Source: Streptomyces sp. NBC_01283
Lineage (GTDB): Bacteria; Actinomycetota; Actinomycetes; Streptomycetales; Streptomycetaceae
Length of the DNA stretch: 64,000 nucleotides
Assembly (NCBI RefSeq): GCF_041435335.1
Contig: NZ_CP108430.1
Span: 3,082,501 to 3,146,500 of the forward strand
Reading direction: 5' to 3'
A program made the translations under genes and the position numbers. The notes under the pieces were generated by a model. It saw nothing but the letters and a program-made list of their open reading frames with translations. It was not told the origin of the DNA and did no database searches. Shown in pieces: positions 18,904 to 31,924 of this stretch (positions within the stretch are counted from its first letter, which is position 1; each line of letters starts with the position of its first letter).

Positions 18904-18948
18904 CAGTCACGACTCGGCACGGCGGTCACGGCAGTCACGACAGTCACG
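18904..18948 (+). repeat. Short tandem array of GTCACG-containing 9-mers upstream of glgE
   Basis: GTCACG occurs at 18906, 18925, 18934 and 18943, with a degenerate GGCACG at 18916. The last four units are exactly 9 bp apart, and the first is offset by one base. The array ends 95 nt before the glgE start. It may be an iterated protein-binding site or simple slippage DNA. Confidence 0.45.
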
Positions 18949-19043
18949 GCTCAAGTACGGCTCCCCCAAGTGCGCCACGCAGTAGCTGAACCCCTCCACA
19001 CCCCCGTATCCGCCCCACTCATGCAACGCGGACAGGAGCGGTA

Positions 19044-21181
19044 ATGCCCTCAACACGCCCGTCGGCGACGCCCTCGGGAAAGGCCCCCACAAGGGTGCCC
19101 CAAACTCCGGCACCACAGCGGGAATCGCGGGACGCGCGCGAACCACAGGATCCACCCCCGCGCCCCGGCCGGCCGGACACCCTCACCGGCCGCATACCCA
19201 TCCTCGACATCGCACCCCTCGTCCACGGCGGGCGGCGGCCCGCCAAGGCCGTGGCGGGCGAGACCTTCCAGGTCACCGCCACCGTCTTCCGCGAAGGGCA
19301 CGAGGCGGTCGCCGCCAACGTCGTCCTGCGCGACCCGCAGGGGCGTCCCGGGCCATGGACGCCCATGCGCGAGCTGGCCCCCGGCACCGACCGATGGGGC
19401 GCGGACGTCACCCCGGACGCGGAGGGGAACTGGACGTACACCGTCGAGGCGTGGGGCGACCCCCTCACCCAGTGGCGGCACCACGCGCACATCAAGATCC
19501 CGGCGGGCATCGACACCGAACTCGTCCTGGAGGAAGGCGCCCGGCTCCACGAACGCGCCGCCACCGGAGCCCCGGCGGGTGAGGACGCCGTCCTGCGCGC
19601 CGCCGCCGACGCCCTGCGCGACATGGAACGCCCCGCCGCGGCCCGCCTCGCCGCCGCCCTCACCCCTGAGGTGGACGCGGTCCTCGCCCGGTATCCGCTG
19701 CGTGAACTCGTCACGGAGTCAGAGCACTTGCCGCTGCTGGTGGAGCGGGAGCGGGCGTTGTTCGGGTCGTGGTACGAGTTCTTCCCGCGTTCGGAAGGTG
19801 CCGTCGTCCGGGAGGGCGAGCCCCCGCGCTCGGGCACCTTCCGCACCGCCGCCGAACGGCTCCCGGCGATCGCCGCGATGGGCTTCGACGTGGTCTACCT
19901 GCCGCCGGTCCACCCCATCGGAACCACCTTCCGCAAGGGCCCCAACAACTCCCTGTCCCCCGGCCCGCACGACGTGGGCGTGCCCTGGGCCATCGGCTCC
20001 CCCGAGGGCGGCCACGACGCCATCCACCCCGACCTGGGCACCCTGGAGGACTTCGACGCCTTCGTGCGCCGCGCCGCCGACCTGCACCTGGAAGTCGCCC
20101 TGGACTTCGCCCTGCAGTGCTCGCCGGACCACCCCTGGGTCGACAAGCACCCCGAGTGGTTCCAGCACCGCGCCGACGGCAGCATCGCCTACGCGGAGAA
20201 CCCGCCCAAGAAGTACCAGGACATCTACCCCCTGGCCTTCGACCGCGACATGCCGGGTCTGATCACCGAGACCGTACGCCTGCTGCGGTTCTGGATGGAC
20301 CACGGCGTGCGTATCTTCCGCGTCGACAACCCGCACACCAAACCGGTCACCTTCTGGGAACAGGTCCTCGCCGACATCAACCGCACCGACCCCGACGTCA
20401 TCTTCCTGGCGGAGGCCTTCACCCGCCCCGCCATGATGCGCACCCTCGCCGCGATCGGCTTCCAGCAGTCCTACACCTACTTCACCTGGCGCAACGCCAA
20501 GGGTGAACTGACCGACTATCTCCGCGAGTTGTCGGGTGAGACCGCGCACTACCTCCGGCCGAACTTCTTCGTCAACACCCCGGACATCCTGCACGCCTAC
20601 CTCCAGAACGGCGGACGCCCGGCCTTCGAGGCCCGCGCGGTGCTCGCCGCAACCCTCTCGCCGACGTGGGGCGTCTACAGCGGGTACGAACTCTGCGAGA
20701 ACGCCCCGGCGCGGGCCGACAGCGAGGAGTATCTGAACTCGGAGAAGTACGAACTGCGGCCGCGGGACTGGCAGTCCGCAGAGCGCACCGGCTCCACCAT
20801 CGCACCCCTGATCACCACGCTGAACCGCGTACGGCGCACCAACACCGCCCTGCGGCAACTGCGTGACCTGCACTTCCATCCCACAGACCAAGAAGCGGTG
20901 ATCGCGTACTCGAAGACGGCCCATGACAAGGACGGATCGAACACGGTTCTGGTGGTCGTGAACCTCGACGCCCACCACACCCAGGAGGCCACGGTCTCGT
21001 TGGACATGCCGGAACTCGGCCTTGACTGGCACGAGACCGTGCCGGTGCGCGACGAGCTCACCGGCAGTACCTATCACTGGGGCAGGGCCAACTATGTGCG
21101 CCTCGAGCCGGGCCGCACGCCCGCGCACATCTTTCGCGTCCTGCGACCGTCCTCACCGTTGATCGGAGGGTCACCCACACC

Positions 21182-21185
<4 letters not shown>
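19044..21185 (+). CDS. glgE: Alpha-1,4-glucan:maltose-1-phosphate maltosyltransferase
   Basis: This 713-residue GH13_3 enzyme transfers maltosyl units from alpha-maltose-1-phosphate to growing alpha-1,4-glucan. The nucleophile is Asp428 in [11 protein letters not shown] and the general acid/base is Glu457 in LAEAFTRP. Both lie 34 residues later than the reported Asp394 and Glu423 of S. coelicolor GlgE, so the catalytic spacing is identical and the N-terminus is longer here (a Pro/Arg-rich extension). ATG 19044 has AGGAG five nt upstream. The stop overlaps treS as ATGA. It is the first gene of a glgE-treS-mak-glgB operon. GlgE of mycobacteria is known to be controlled by Ser/Thr phosphorylation, relevant to the kinase genes just upstream. 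Confidence 0.97.
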
Positions 21186-22882
<1,697 letters not shown>

Positions 22883-23002
22883 TCTCCACCCCTGCGCCTC
22901 CGGTGCGGGGCGGTTTCCACCGCCCCGCCCTGGGAACTCTCCCCGCACAACCGGCACTCCCGCACTCCTCCCTTGTCCGCACCGCGGAAAGGACGCGACG
23001 CC

Positions 23003-24424
23003 ATGTCGGAAGCCGTCACCCGCCCGGGCATCACCGCGGACGCGCTGCTCGCCTCGCTCGATCCGCTGCTGCGCGCGTGGCTGCCACGACAGCGCTGGTT
23101 CGCGGGCAAAGGCCGTCCCATCGCCGACCTCACCGTGCTCTCGGCGACCGAACTGCTGCCCCCCACCTCCGAGTCGGCCCTACTGCACCTGCTCGTACGG
23201 GTCCGGCAGCCGCAGGTGCCGGCGCAGGCGGGCGGCCCACCGCCGCATCCCGCCGACTGCTACCAACTCCTCCTCGGCGTGCGGCGCGAGCTGCCGCCGC
23301 GGCTCGCCCCCGCGCTGATCGGGCATGTGACGCGGGGGCCGCTCACCGGGTTCACGGTCTACGAAGCACTGCACGACTCCCGTATGTCCGGGTTCCTCCT
23401 TGAGGCGCTGCGGATGCGGGCACGCGTCGGCAAGCTCCGCTTCGAGCGCGACCCGCGCATGGAGATAGCCGCGGACCTCGCACCGCGCCTACTCGGCGTC
23501 GAGCAGTCCAACTCCTCGCTGGTGTACGGGGACACGTTCATCCTGAAGCTGTTCCGCCGCATCGTGCCCGGGGCCAATCCGGACCTGGAACTGCCGCTGG
23601 TGCTGGCCCGCGAGGACTGCACGCGGGTGCCCGCCCCCGCCGCCTGGTTCCTGGGGGCCGGAGAGGACGCGGCCGACGAAGTGAACGTCCTCGGCGTGCT
23701 CCAGCCCTATCTGAAGGGCACATCCGACGGCTGGGAGCTGGCCCTGCGGGAGCTCGCCGCGGGGCGGGACTTCAGCGGCGAGGCGCGGGCACTCGGCCGG
23801 GCGACCGCCGAGGTGCACCAGGCACTGGCCCACGCACTGCCCACCGTCACGCTGGGCCGCGCCCAGCTGCAGCTGATCGCCGAGGGCATGGCCGACCGCC
23901 TGGACACGGCGGCCAAGGCGGTGCCCGCCCTGCAGCCGTACGCCCCCGCCCTGCGCACCACCTTCGAGGCGCTCGCCGATCTGGGGCGGGGCGAGGAGAC
24001 CTGGACGGCCCAGCGCATCCACGGTGACCTGCACCTGGGGCAGTGCCTGCGCTCCCCCGCCGGGGAATGGTCGCTCATCGACTTCGAGGGTGAGCCGTCG
24101 CGTCCGCTGGCCGAGCGCAGGATGCCGCAGCCGCCGGTGCGGGACGTGGCGGGCATGCTCCGGTCCTTCGACTACGCGGCGCGCTCCCACGAGCCATGGG
24201 CGCCCGAGTGGGCAGGCGACTGCCGGGCGGCGTACTGCACGGGGTACGCGGAGGTCACCGGCCTCGACCCGCGCATGGACCCGGTCCTGCTGCGCGCCTA
24301 CGAAACGGACAAGGCGGTCTACGAGGTCTTCTACGAGGCCCGCCACCGCCCCGACTGGCTCCCCGTCCCCCTCTCCGCGATCAAGCGCCTCGCCACGAAC
24401 GGCCCCGCCACCGAAGCAAGCTGA
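23003..24424 (+). CDS. mak: Maltokinase (Pep2/Mak)
   Basis: This 473-residue aminoglycoside-phosphotransferase-fold kinase uses ATP to make alpha-maltose-1-phosphate, the donor for GlgE. The substrate-binding/catalytic loop is visible as [11 protein letters not shown], and the metal-binding Asp as [11 protein letters not shown]. An N-terminal cap domain begins with [18 protein letters not shown], typical of Pep2. ATG 23003 follows GGAAAGGA by about 9 nt; an in-frame ATG at 22973 has no comparable site. It lies 120 nt after treS and 26 nt before glgB, consistent with a single operon. Confidence 0.95.
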   Translation: MSEAVTRPGITADALLASLDPLLRAWLPRQRWFAGKGRPIADLTVLSATELLPPTSESALLHLLVRVRQPQVPAQAGGPPPHPADCYQLLLGVRRELPPRLAPALIGHVTRGPLTGFTVYEALHDSRMSGFLLEALRMRARVGKLRFERDPRMEIAADLAPRLLGVEQSNSSLVYGDTFILKLFRRIVPGANPDLELPLVLAREDCTRVPAPAAWFLGAGEDAADEVNVLGVLQPYLKGTSDGWELALRELAAGRDFSGEARALGRATAEVHQALAHALPTVTLGRAQLQLIAEGMADRLDTAAKAVPALQPYAPALRTTFEALADLGRGEETWTAQRIHGDLHLGQCLRSPAGEWSLIDFEGEPSRPLAERRMPQPPVRDVAGMLRSFDYAARSHEPWAPEWAGDCRAAYCTGYAEVTGLDPRMDPVLLRAYETDKAVYEVFYEARHRPDWLPVPLSAIKRLATNGPATEAS

Positions 24425-24450
24425 CCCGCCATCGTCCTGGAGGCTTCCCC

Positions 24451-26782
<2,332 letters not shown>

Positions 26783-26808
<26 letters not shown>

Positions 26809-29029
26809 GCGCCACCGGCAGCTCATCGGCGTGCAGGATGCCGAGGCGCTGCGTGGCCCGGGTCAGGGCCACGTACAGGTCGCTCGTGCCGTAGCGGCCC
26901 GGCTCCACGACCAGGACCGTGTCGAACTCCAGGCCCTTCGCCTGACGCGGGTCGATCATGACGACCGGCCGCGTCAGGTCCGGGGCCTCCCCGGCCGTCA
27001 CACCGGGGAGCTTTGCGGCGAGCTGCTCATGCAGCTCGCGCGGGGCGATCACCGCGAGGCGGCCGTCGTCCCGCGCCTCGGCCGCCACCGCGTCGGCCAC
27101 GGCCGCGGCGAGGTCGTCGGCGCGGCGCGCCCAGGGGAGCACGCCCGTGGACCGCACCGAACTCGGCGGCTGGAACTCGGGGTACTCCATGCGGGGCACC
27201 TCGGCGGCCACGTCCATGATCTCCACCGGCGTGCGGTAGTTGACGCCGAGCCGGGTGTACTCCCAGCGGTCCTCGACGTACGGGGAGAGGATCGTCTCCC
27301 AGGAGCCGCAGCCGCCCGCCTCCGCGGTCTGCGCGGGGTCGCCGACCAGCGTCATCGAGCGGGTCGGGCAGCGTCGCATCAGCAGCCGCCAGGCCATGGC
27401 GGAGAGCTCCTGCGCCTCGTCCACGATGATGTGCCCGAAGGCCCAGGTCCGGTCCGCCGCCGCGCGCTCGGCGGCGCTGCGGTGGTCGGCCTCCTCCTGG
27501 CGCTCGGCCATCCGCTCGGCGTCGATGATGTCGTGCGCGAGCAGGACCTCGGACTCTTCGTCGTCCTTGTCCTCGAACTCGTAGGTACGGGACGCGTACG
27601 ACACGTCGAGGACGCCCTGCGCGTAGGCGATCTGCTTGGCCCGTTCGGCCTCCGCCATCGCCCGCGCCGCGCTGTCGTCACTGCCGAGCAGCTCGGCGGC
27701 CTCGTCGAGCAGCGGGACGTCGGCGGCCGTCCAGGCTCCGCCGCGCGGGCGCCGGATCGTGCGTGCGTCCTCGTCCGACAGATGCGTCGGCTCCTGGAGG
27801 AAGTCCGCGAGGAAGCCCTCCGGGGTGAGCTGCGGCCACAACTCCTCGATGGCCGCGTGCACTTCGGGGCTCGCGGCGACCGCTTTGCCGAGCTGGGCGA
27901 CGTCGTCGGGGCCGAGGAAGTTCGGGCCGCCGTACGGGTCGGCGCCGAGCCGTTCGGTGAGCTGCTCGGTGAGCATGTCGATGATGCGGAAGGCGAAGTG
28001 CGGCCGGCCGAGGTTGTGCGGGACATCCGCCTCCCGGGCCGCCTCGCGTGCCTCCTGGGCGATCGTCCAGTCCAGGACGAGGTCGCCGTCGTCGTGCTCG
28101 ATGATGAGCGGGGCGCCGGGCTCGGGGGTCTGCTGCCGGTCGCGCAGGGCGGCGGCGAGCACGTCCGCCATCTCCGCGCGGCCCTTCACCTCCGTGGCCT
28201 CGGGGGTGTCGGTGCCGGTGGCGCTCACGCCGGGGAACAGCTCGCCGACCGTCGAGAGGAGCACGCCCGTCTCGCCGAGCGCGGGCAGGACCTCGCTGAT
28301 GTAGCCGAGGAAGGCGGGGTTCGGGCCGACGATCAGGACCGCGCGCTTGGCGAGCAGCTGGCGGTGGGCGTAGAGGAGGAACGCGGCACGGTGCAGCGCC
28401 ACGACGGTCTTTCCGGTGCCGGGGCCGCCCTCGACGACGAGGACGCCGTGGTGCGGGGCCCGGATGATGCGGTCCTGCTCGGCCTGGATGGTCTGCACGA
28501 TGTCGTGCATGCGCCCGGTGCGGGCCGAGTCGAGCGCGGCGAGCAGCACCTCGTCGGCGTCCGCGCCCTCGTGCCCGGTGCGGGTGGTGTCGCCGAGATC
28601 GAGGATCTCGTCGTGCAGGGCCGTCACGTCGCGGCCCTCCGTGGTGATGTGCCTGCGGCGGCGGAGCCCCATCGGCGTATGACCGGTCGCGAGGTAGAAG
28701 GGGCGTGCGACTTCCGCGCGCCAATCGATCACGAGTGGGGTGCGTTCGATGTCGGACGCGCGGATTCCGATGCGCCCGATGTGGTGATCACGGCCGTCGC
28801 GGAATTCGAGCCTCCCGAAGCAGAGCCCGTTCTCTCCCGCGTTGAAGGCGGCCAGCAGTCCGGACCGCTCGGCCACCAGGACGTCACGCTCAAGCCTGGC
28901 CTGCAGACCATTGCCGACCTGCGTCAACGACGCATGCACGGCGGCTTCCGCCTCCTCGCGCAGCGCGTCGAGGCGCGCGTACAGTCCGGAGACGAATTGC
29001 TGCTCTTCCCGCAATTCCTCGGTTGACAA
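26783..29029 (-). CDS. helD: HelD-type superfamily 1 helicase-like ATPase (RNA polymerase recycling factor)
   Basis: This 748-residue UvrD/Rep-like ATPase has the HelD layout. An N-terminal Glu-rich coiled coil (about residues 1-60) precedes a split motor with Walker A GGPGTGKT at 201-208 and a C-terminal region with VDEAQELS and [10 protein letters not shown] motifs. HelD proteins release stalled RNA polymerase, and Streptomyces HelR-type members are reported to protect against rifamycins. The TTG start at 29029 has GAGGGG six nt upstream. The intergenic DNA before it is unusually AT-rich and palindromic. I did not find the rifamycin-associated element reported before helR genes, so a housekeeping HelD is as likely as a resistance HelR. 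Confidence 0.9.
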
Positions 29030-29073
29030 TTCAGCCCCTCGCCAGTTACAGTGCTCTTATACAGATTCTCGCG

Positions 29074-29097
29074 ATACCGGTATACCCAGATGGGTAT
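29074..29097 (-). promoter_or_regulatory. Overlapping palindromes in the helD promoter region
   Basis: Two overlapping symmetrical sites lie 45-68 bp upstream of the helD start: the perfect 10-bp palindrome ATACCGGTAT (29074-29083) and ATACCCA-GA-TGGGTAT (29082-29097). A TATAAG hexamer (minus strand, 29056-29061) could be the helD -10 box. The AT content is far above the surroundings. Confidence 0.45.
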
Positions 29098-29130
29098 GAG
29101 GTCGCGAAAGGATCTAATATACGCCAAGAA

Positions 29131-29160
29131 ATGCCCCGGACGTCAATTCGTCCGGGGCAT
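29131..29160 (-). terminator. Terminator of the merR-trxA unit
   Basis: A perfect 12-bp stem (ATGCCCCGGACG at 29131-29142 with CGTCCGGGGCAT at 29149-29160) has a 6-nt loop. Read on the minus strand it is followed by TTTCTT. It lies 26 nt after the trxA stop. Confidence 0.85.
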
Positions 29161-29186
29161 TTCTCTTTCCACCTGGGCGCGTGCCG

Positions 29187-29531
29187 TCAGAGCACCTCGG
29201 CCTCGGTGAGCTCGGCGAGCAGCTTGCGCTTGGGACGCGCGCCCACCATGGACTTCACCGGCTCACCGCCGCGGAACACCAGCAGGGACGGCACCGAGAG
29301 AATCCCGTACGCGATCGCCGTCTGCGGATTGTGGTCCACGTCCATCTGCACGATCTTCAGCCGGTCCGCCTCCTCGCGCGAGATCTCACTGAGCACCGGC
29401 GCGAGCTGCCGGCACGGACCGCACCACTCCGCCCCGAACTCCACGAGCACGGGCAGCTCCGCCTTGAGCACCTCCCCCTCGAAGTCCGCGTCCGTCACCT
29501 CGGCCACACCGTCCGCCTTGACCATCGCCAT
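29187..29531 (-). CDS. trxA: Thioredoxin
   Basis: This 114-residue thioredoxin has the canonical active site WCGPC at 36-40 (redox Cys37 and Cys40) and the cis-Pro segment GILSVPSLLVF. It is a cytoplasmic disulfide reductant dependent on thioredoxin reductase, which is not in this window. It lies 30 nt downstream of a merR gene in the same direction, so the two are likely co-transcribed from the MerR-type promoter at about 29980. Confidence 0.95.
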   Translation of the reverse strand: MAMVKADGVAEVTDADFEGEVLKAELPVLVEFGAEWCGPCRQLAPVLSEISREEADRLKIVQMDVDHNPQTAIAYGILSVPSLLVFRGGEPVKSMVGARPKRKLLAELTEAEVL

Positions 29532-29561
29532 GCTTCCGTCCCCTGTCCGTCCCTGCGTACG

Positions 29562-29954
29562 TCAGTCCGTCAGCTCGCACCGAGGCTCCGGTCCCCCCGG
29601 AATCGCCGCCTCGGCCCGCACGAGCTGCGCACCGACCTGTTCGCGCACCGCCGTCAACTCCCCGATCAGGGAGTCGAGTTCACCGAGCTTGCGGCGGTAC
29701 ACGTCGAGGGAAGCGGGGCAGGAGTCGCCCGCCGGGTGCCCCGATCTCAGGCACTCCACGAACGGCCGCGTCTCCTCCAGATCGAACCCGAAGTCCTGCA
29801 GGGTCCTGATCTGCTCCAGGAGACGGACGTCGTCCTCGTCGTAGGTGCGGTAGCCGTTGCCACTGCGACGAGCGGGCAGCAGCCCCCGTGACTCGTAGTA
29901 CCGAAGGGTCCGCGTGGTGGTGCCGGCCCGCTCCGCAAGTTCGCCGATGCGCAT
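29562..29954 (-). CDS. MerR-family regulator, cysteine-containing, upstream of trxA
   Basis: This 130-residue regulator has an N-terminal winged helix-turn-helix of MerR type (MRIGELAERAGTTTRTLRYYE) and a long dimerisation helix (about residues 84-115). Cys68 and Cys79 flank a short Gly/Pro-containing loop and Cys126 lies at the tail, so redox or metal sensing is possible. The ATG at 29954 was chosen over an extension of 11 residues because it begins the classic MerR N-terminus. A perfect 20-bp palindrome lies 16 nt upstream with TTGACG inside it. It probably autoregulates and controls trxA. The inducer is not predictable. Confidence 0.9.
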   Translation of the reverse strand: MRIGELAERAGTTTRTLRYYESRGLLPARRSGNGYRTYDEDDVRLLEQIRTLQDFGFDLEETRPFVECLRSGHPAGDSCPASLDVYRRKLGELDSLIGELTAVREQVGAQLVRAEAAIPGGPEPRCELTD

Positions 29955-29969
29955 GCGTACGACCGTAAT

Positions 29970-29989
29970 CCTTGACGCGGGCGTCAAGG
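29970..29989 (-). promoter_or_regulatory. MerR-type operator/promoter of merR-trxA
   Basis: CCTTGACGC-GG-GCGTCAAGG is a perfect 9+2+9 dyad, the form typical of MerR-family operators. On the minus strand it contains a TTGACG -35 hexamer, and a 19-bp spacer would end near TCGTAC at 29959-29964. That elongated spacer is the MerR hallmark. Transcription would start at or close to the ATG, so the mRNA may be leaderless. Confidence 0.75.
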
Positions 29990-30006
29990 CCAGCGCGACT
30001 CCGGGG

Positions 30007-30924
30007 TCAGCCCAGCTTCAGTACGCCGATGGCCTGGTCGGCCATCCCGGACTCGCCGAGGGCGTTCGGGTGGACGGGGACGAAGTTCGTGCCGAACAGC
30101 ACGGGCTCGATCCAGCGCGTGCCCTGCGGCTTGCAGGCGTCGTGTCCCTCCGAGGCGGCGGCCATGTCGACGAAAGTGGCGCCCGTCTCGGAGGCGGCGC
30201 GCCGCACGGTCTTGTTCAGGTGGGCCTGCAGGTCCCGCAGGTAGGGCACGTCCCCGGTGGCGATCGGCATCTTGGCGAAGCAGCCGGGGTCGGCCTCGGC
30301 CGGCACGATCCACGGGTAGCCCAGGACGCCGACGCGCGCGTGCGGGGCCTTGGCCTTGACCGCTCGCAGGGCGGTCTTCAGCGCCGGGTAGGTGTTGGCG
30401 TCGATCTGCTTCGTGAAGCTGTCCCCGTTGGCGTCCTTGCAGGGGCTGCCCTTGCCGCCGGACAGCACCCCGGCGGAGCCGCAGGCGAGGATCGCGCTGA
30501 TGAAGGTGTTGTTGTCGTTGCCGCCGATCGTCAGCGTCACGACATCGGTGTCGGCGTCGACCGCGTCGAGCTGCGGGGCGACACCGGGGTACTGCGACCC
30601 CGCGAAGTCCTTGGTCTGGGCTCCGCCGCAGGTCACGTCGGTGAGCCGGGCGCCGGTGCGCTTCGCCACGACGTGCGGGTAGTTGGCGGTCGAGCGCGCG
30701 CAGAGCAGGGGCGCGGTCGGGTCGAGCGGAAGGACGCCGGACCCGGCGCTGAAACTGTCGCCGAGGGCGACGTAGTCGAGTGGGTCGCCGCCGGTCGCCC
30801 GGGCGGGTGCGGCCAGGCCGAGGGTGGCGGTCCCGGCGGCGGCGAGTGCCGCCGCCAGGCGCAGGGCACGGGTGCGGGGCCCGGTCGTGCGGGAGAGGGA
30901 GTGGGCGCGTGCGCGGATCACCAT
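30007..30924 (-). CDS. Secreted SGNH/GDSL-family esterase or lipase
   Basis: This is a 305-residue secreted hydrolase. The signal peptide has an Arg-rich n-region and ends near APARA (residue 43). The nucleophile Ser57 is in block I (ALGDSFSAG), block III GGND is present, and the C-terminal His is in VHPNALG. Several Cys (STANY-flanking, TCGGA and others) fit the disulfide-bridged SGNH lipases of Streptomyces. ATG 30924 follows AAAGGAG by 7 nt, while upstream in-frame starts lack a site. The substrate (acyl esters, phospholipid or xylan acetate) cannot be told. Confidence 0.9.
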   Translation of the reverse strand: MVIRARAHSLSRTTGPRTRALRLAAALAAAGTATLGLAAPARATGGDPLDYVALGDSFSAGSGVLPLDPTAPLLCARSTANYPHVVAKRTGARLTDVTCGGAQTKDFAGSQYPGVAPQLDAVDADTDVVTLTIGGNDNNTFISAILACGSAGVLSGGKGSPCKDANGDSFTKQIDANTYPALKTALRAVKAKAPHARVGVLGYPWIVPAEADPGCFAKMPIATGDVPYLRDLQAHLNKTVRRAASETGATFVDMAAASEGHDACKPQGTRWIEPVLFGTNFVPVHPNALGESGMADQAIGVLKLG

Positions 30925-31109
30925 CTGGAGTCTCCTTTGAATCCGATGGGGGGCGGTCCCGGAGAGGAGCGAGCAAGCCACGAGCGCCAACAACCATGCC
31001 GTGGGGGCGATTTGGGCAGGCTTCAGCAGCTTTCGGCGGTTCTCAGTGGTGCAACGCTGAAGTTACTGGCAGGTTTGAACAAGAGTCAACAGTTTGCGCA
31101 CGCGCCCAC

Positions 31110-31595
31110 CTAGATGGCGGAACCCTCACCCAGCACGCGCCGCACCCGCCCGCAGAATTCCTCCACCGCTTCCGGCTCCGGCTCCGCGCCCTCGGCGAAC
31201 ATCGCCACCTGGAGGCCGGGCCCGTACGCGGCGCCGTGCCGGTCGATGTCGGACGTACGGGCGGGCTGCACCACGAAGTGGATGTGACCGGGCACGCGTC
31301 CGTGGTGGGACCAGAGGCAGACGTAGACCTGCTCGCACTCCTCGCCGACCGCCGTGCGCAGGGCGGAGGTCACGCGGGCCAGCAGCGGCCCGAGCCCGGC
31401 GCTCTCGCCCGCGCTCATCTCGTGTACGCCGGTGATGTGCCGCAGCGGCTTCACGACGAGGGTGCCGACGCCCAGGGGCCCGACGCAGTGCTCGACGGTC
31501 CAGTGCGGTGTGCGCAGCAGGGTGCCGCCGGGAAGGGGGCGGGTGCCGTCGGCGAGGTCGCAGGCGACGCAGCCGCCGCCCTCCGCCGGGGTCAC
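31110..31595 (-). CDS. HIT-family (histidine triad) nucleotide-binding protein
   Basis: This 161-residue HIT domain protein has the catalytic triad segment GHIHFVVQP and the upstream PHWTVEHCVGPLG and VVKPLRHITG strands. A CVAC pair near the N-terminus may bind zinc, as in some HIT hydrolases. The GTG at 31595 overlaps the stop of the preceding zinc-ribbon gene as GTGA, so translation is coupled. A longer in-frame start at 31691 would overlap that gene by ~100 nt and is rejected. Likely chemistry is hydrolysis or transfer of nucleoside monophosphate esters. Confidence 0.85.
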   Translation of the reverse strand: MTPAEGGGCVACDLADGTRPLPGGTLLRTPHWTVEHCVGPLGVGTLVVKPLRHITGVHEMSAGESAGLGPLLARVTSALRTAVGEECEQVYVCLWSHHGRVPGHIHFVVQPARTSDIDRHGAAYGPGLQVAMFAEGAEPEPEAVEEFCGRVRRVLGEGSAI

Positions 31596-31819
31596 TTGTC
31601 CGCTCGGTACAACCGGAGTTCGCGGTTCACGAAGAGCTGGACGTAACCGCACCGCCAGCAGATGAGCCCGGTCGCCGACTCGTTCGCCCATGCCAGGTTC
31701 ATCAGCTCCATGCCGGAGCTGTTGAGCTTGACCTCCCGGTCACGGAACAGATCCCCCTTGCAGATCTGGCAGTTGATCCACATGTCCCCGATGGCGGCTC
31801 GCCTCGGCTTGGACCCCAT
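31592..31819 (-). CDS. Small zinc-ribbon protein of unknown function
   Basis: This 75-residue protein has two knuckles, CQIC near residue 18 and CWRC near residue 54, that should bind one zinc. Between them lies a segment reading ELMNLAWANESATGL. The C-terminus is basic (RELRLYRADK). The ATG at 31819 has GGAG close upstream; an in-frame GTG at 31897 would add an Arg/Gly-rich leader. It is translationally coupled (GTGA) to the HIT gene, suggesting the two act together. I do not recognise a named family; RNA or nucleotide binding is plausible. Confidence 0.7.
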   Translation of the reverse strand: MGSKPRRAAIGDMWINCQICKGDLFRDREVKLNSSGMELMNLAWANESATGLICWRCGYVQLFVNRELRLYRADK

Positions 31820-31924
31820 GAGCTCCGCCCCCTTTCCCCGTTCCCCGTTGGCCCGTTCCCCGTGTCCGGCTTCCCTTGAGGCTATCCGGCGGGCCACCGG
31901 ACAGCCTCAAGCGTCGCTCCCCGA

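Larger units (their letters stand above)
18691..19043. other. 353-bp region between the subtilase and the glgE operon
   Basis: It holds the subtilase terminator, a short inverted repeat (CCCACC/GGTGGG, 18850-18868), and a 9-bp-period GTCACG repeat (18904-18948) upstream of glgE. AGGAG at 19034-19038 is the ribosome-binding site of glgE. No coding frame is evident. Confidence 0.6.

Noticed and set aside
29181..29891. A plus-strand frame opposite trxA and merR
   Set aside because: Antisense shadow; the minus-strand genes have complete domains and promoter elements.
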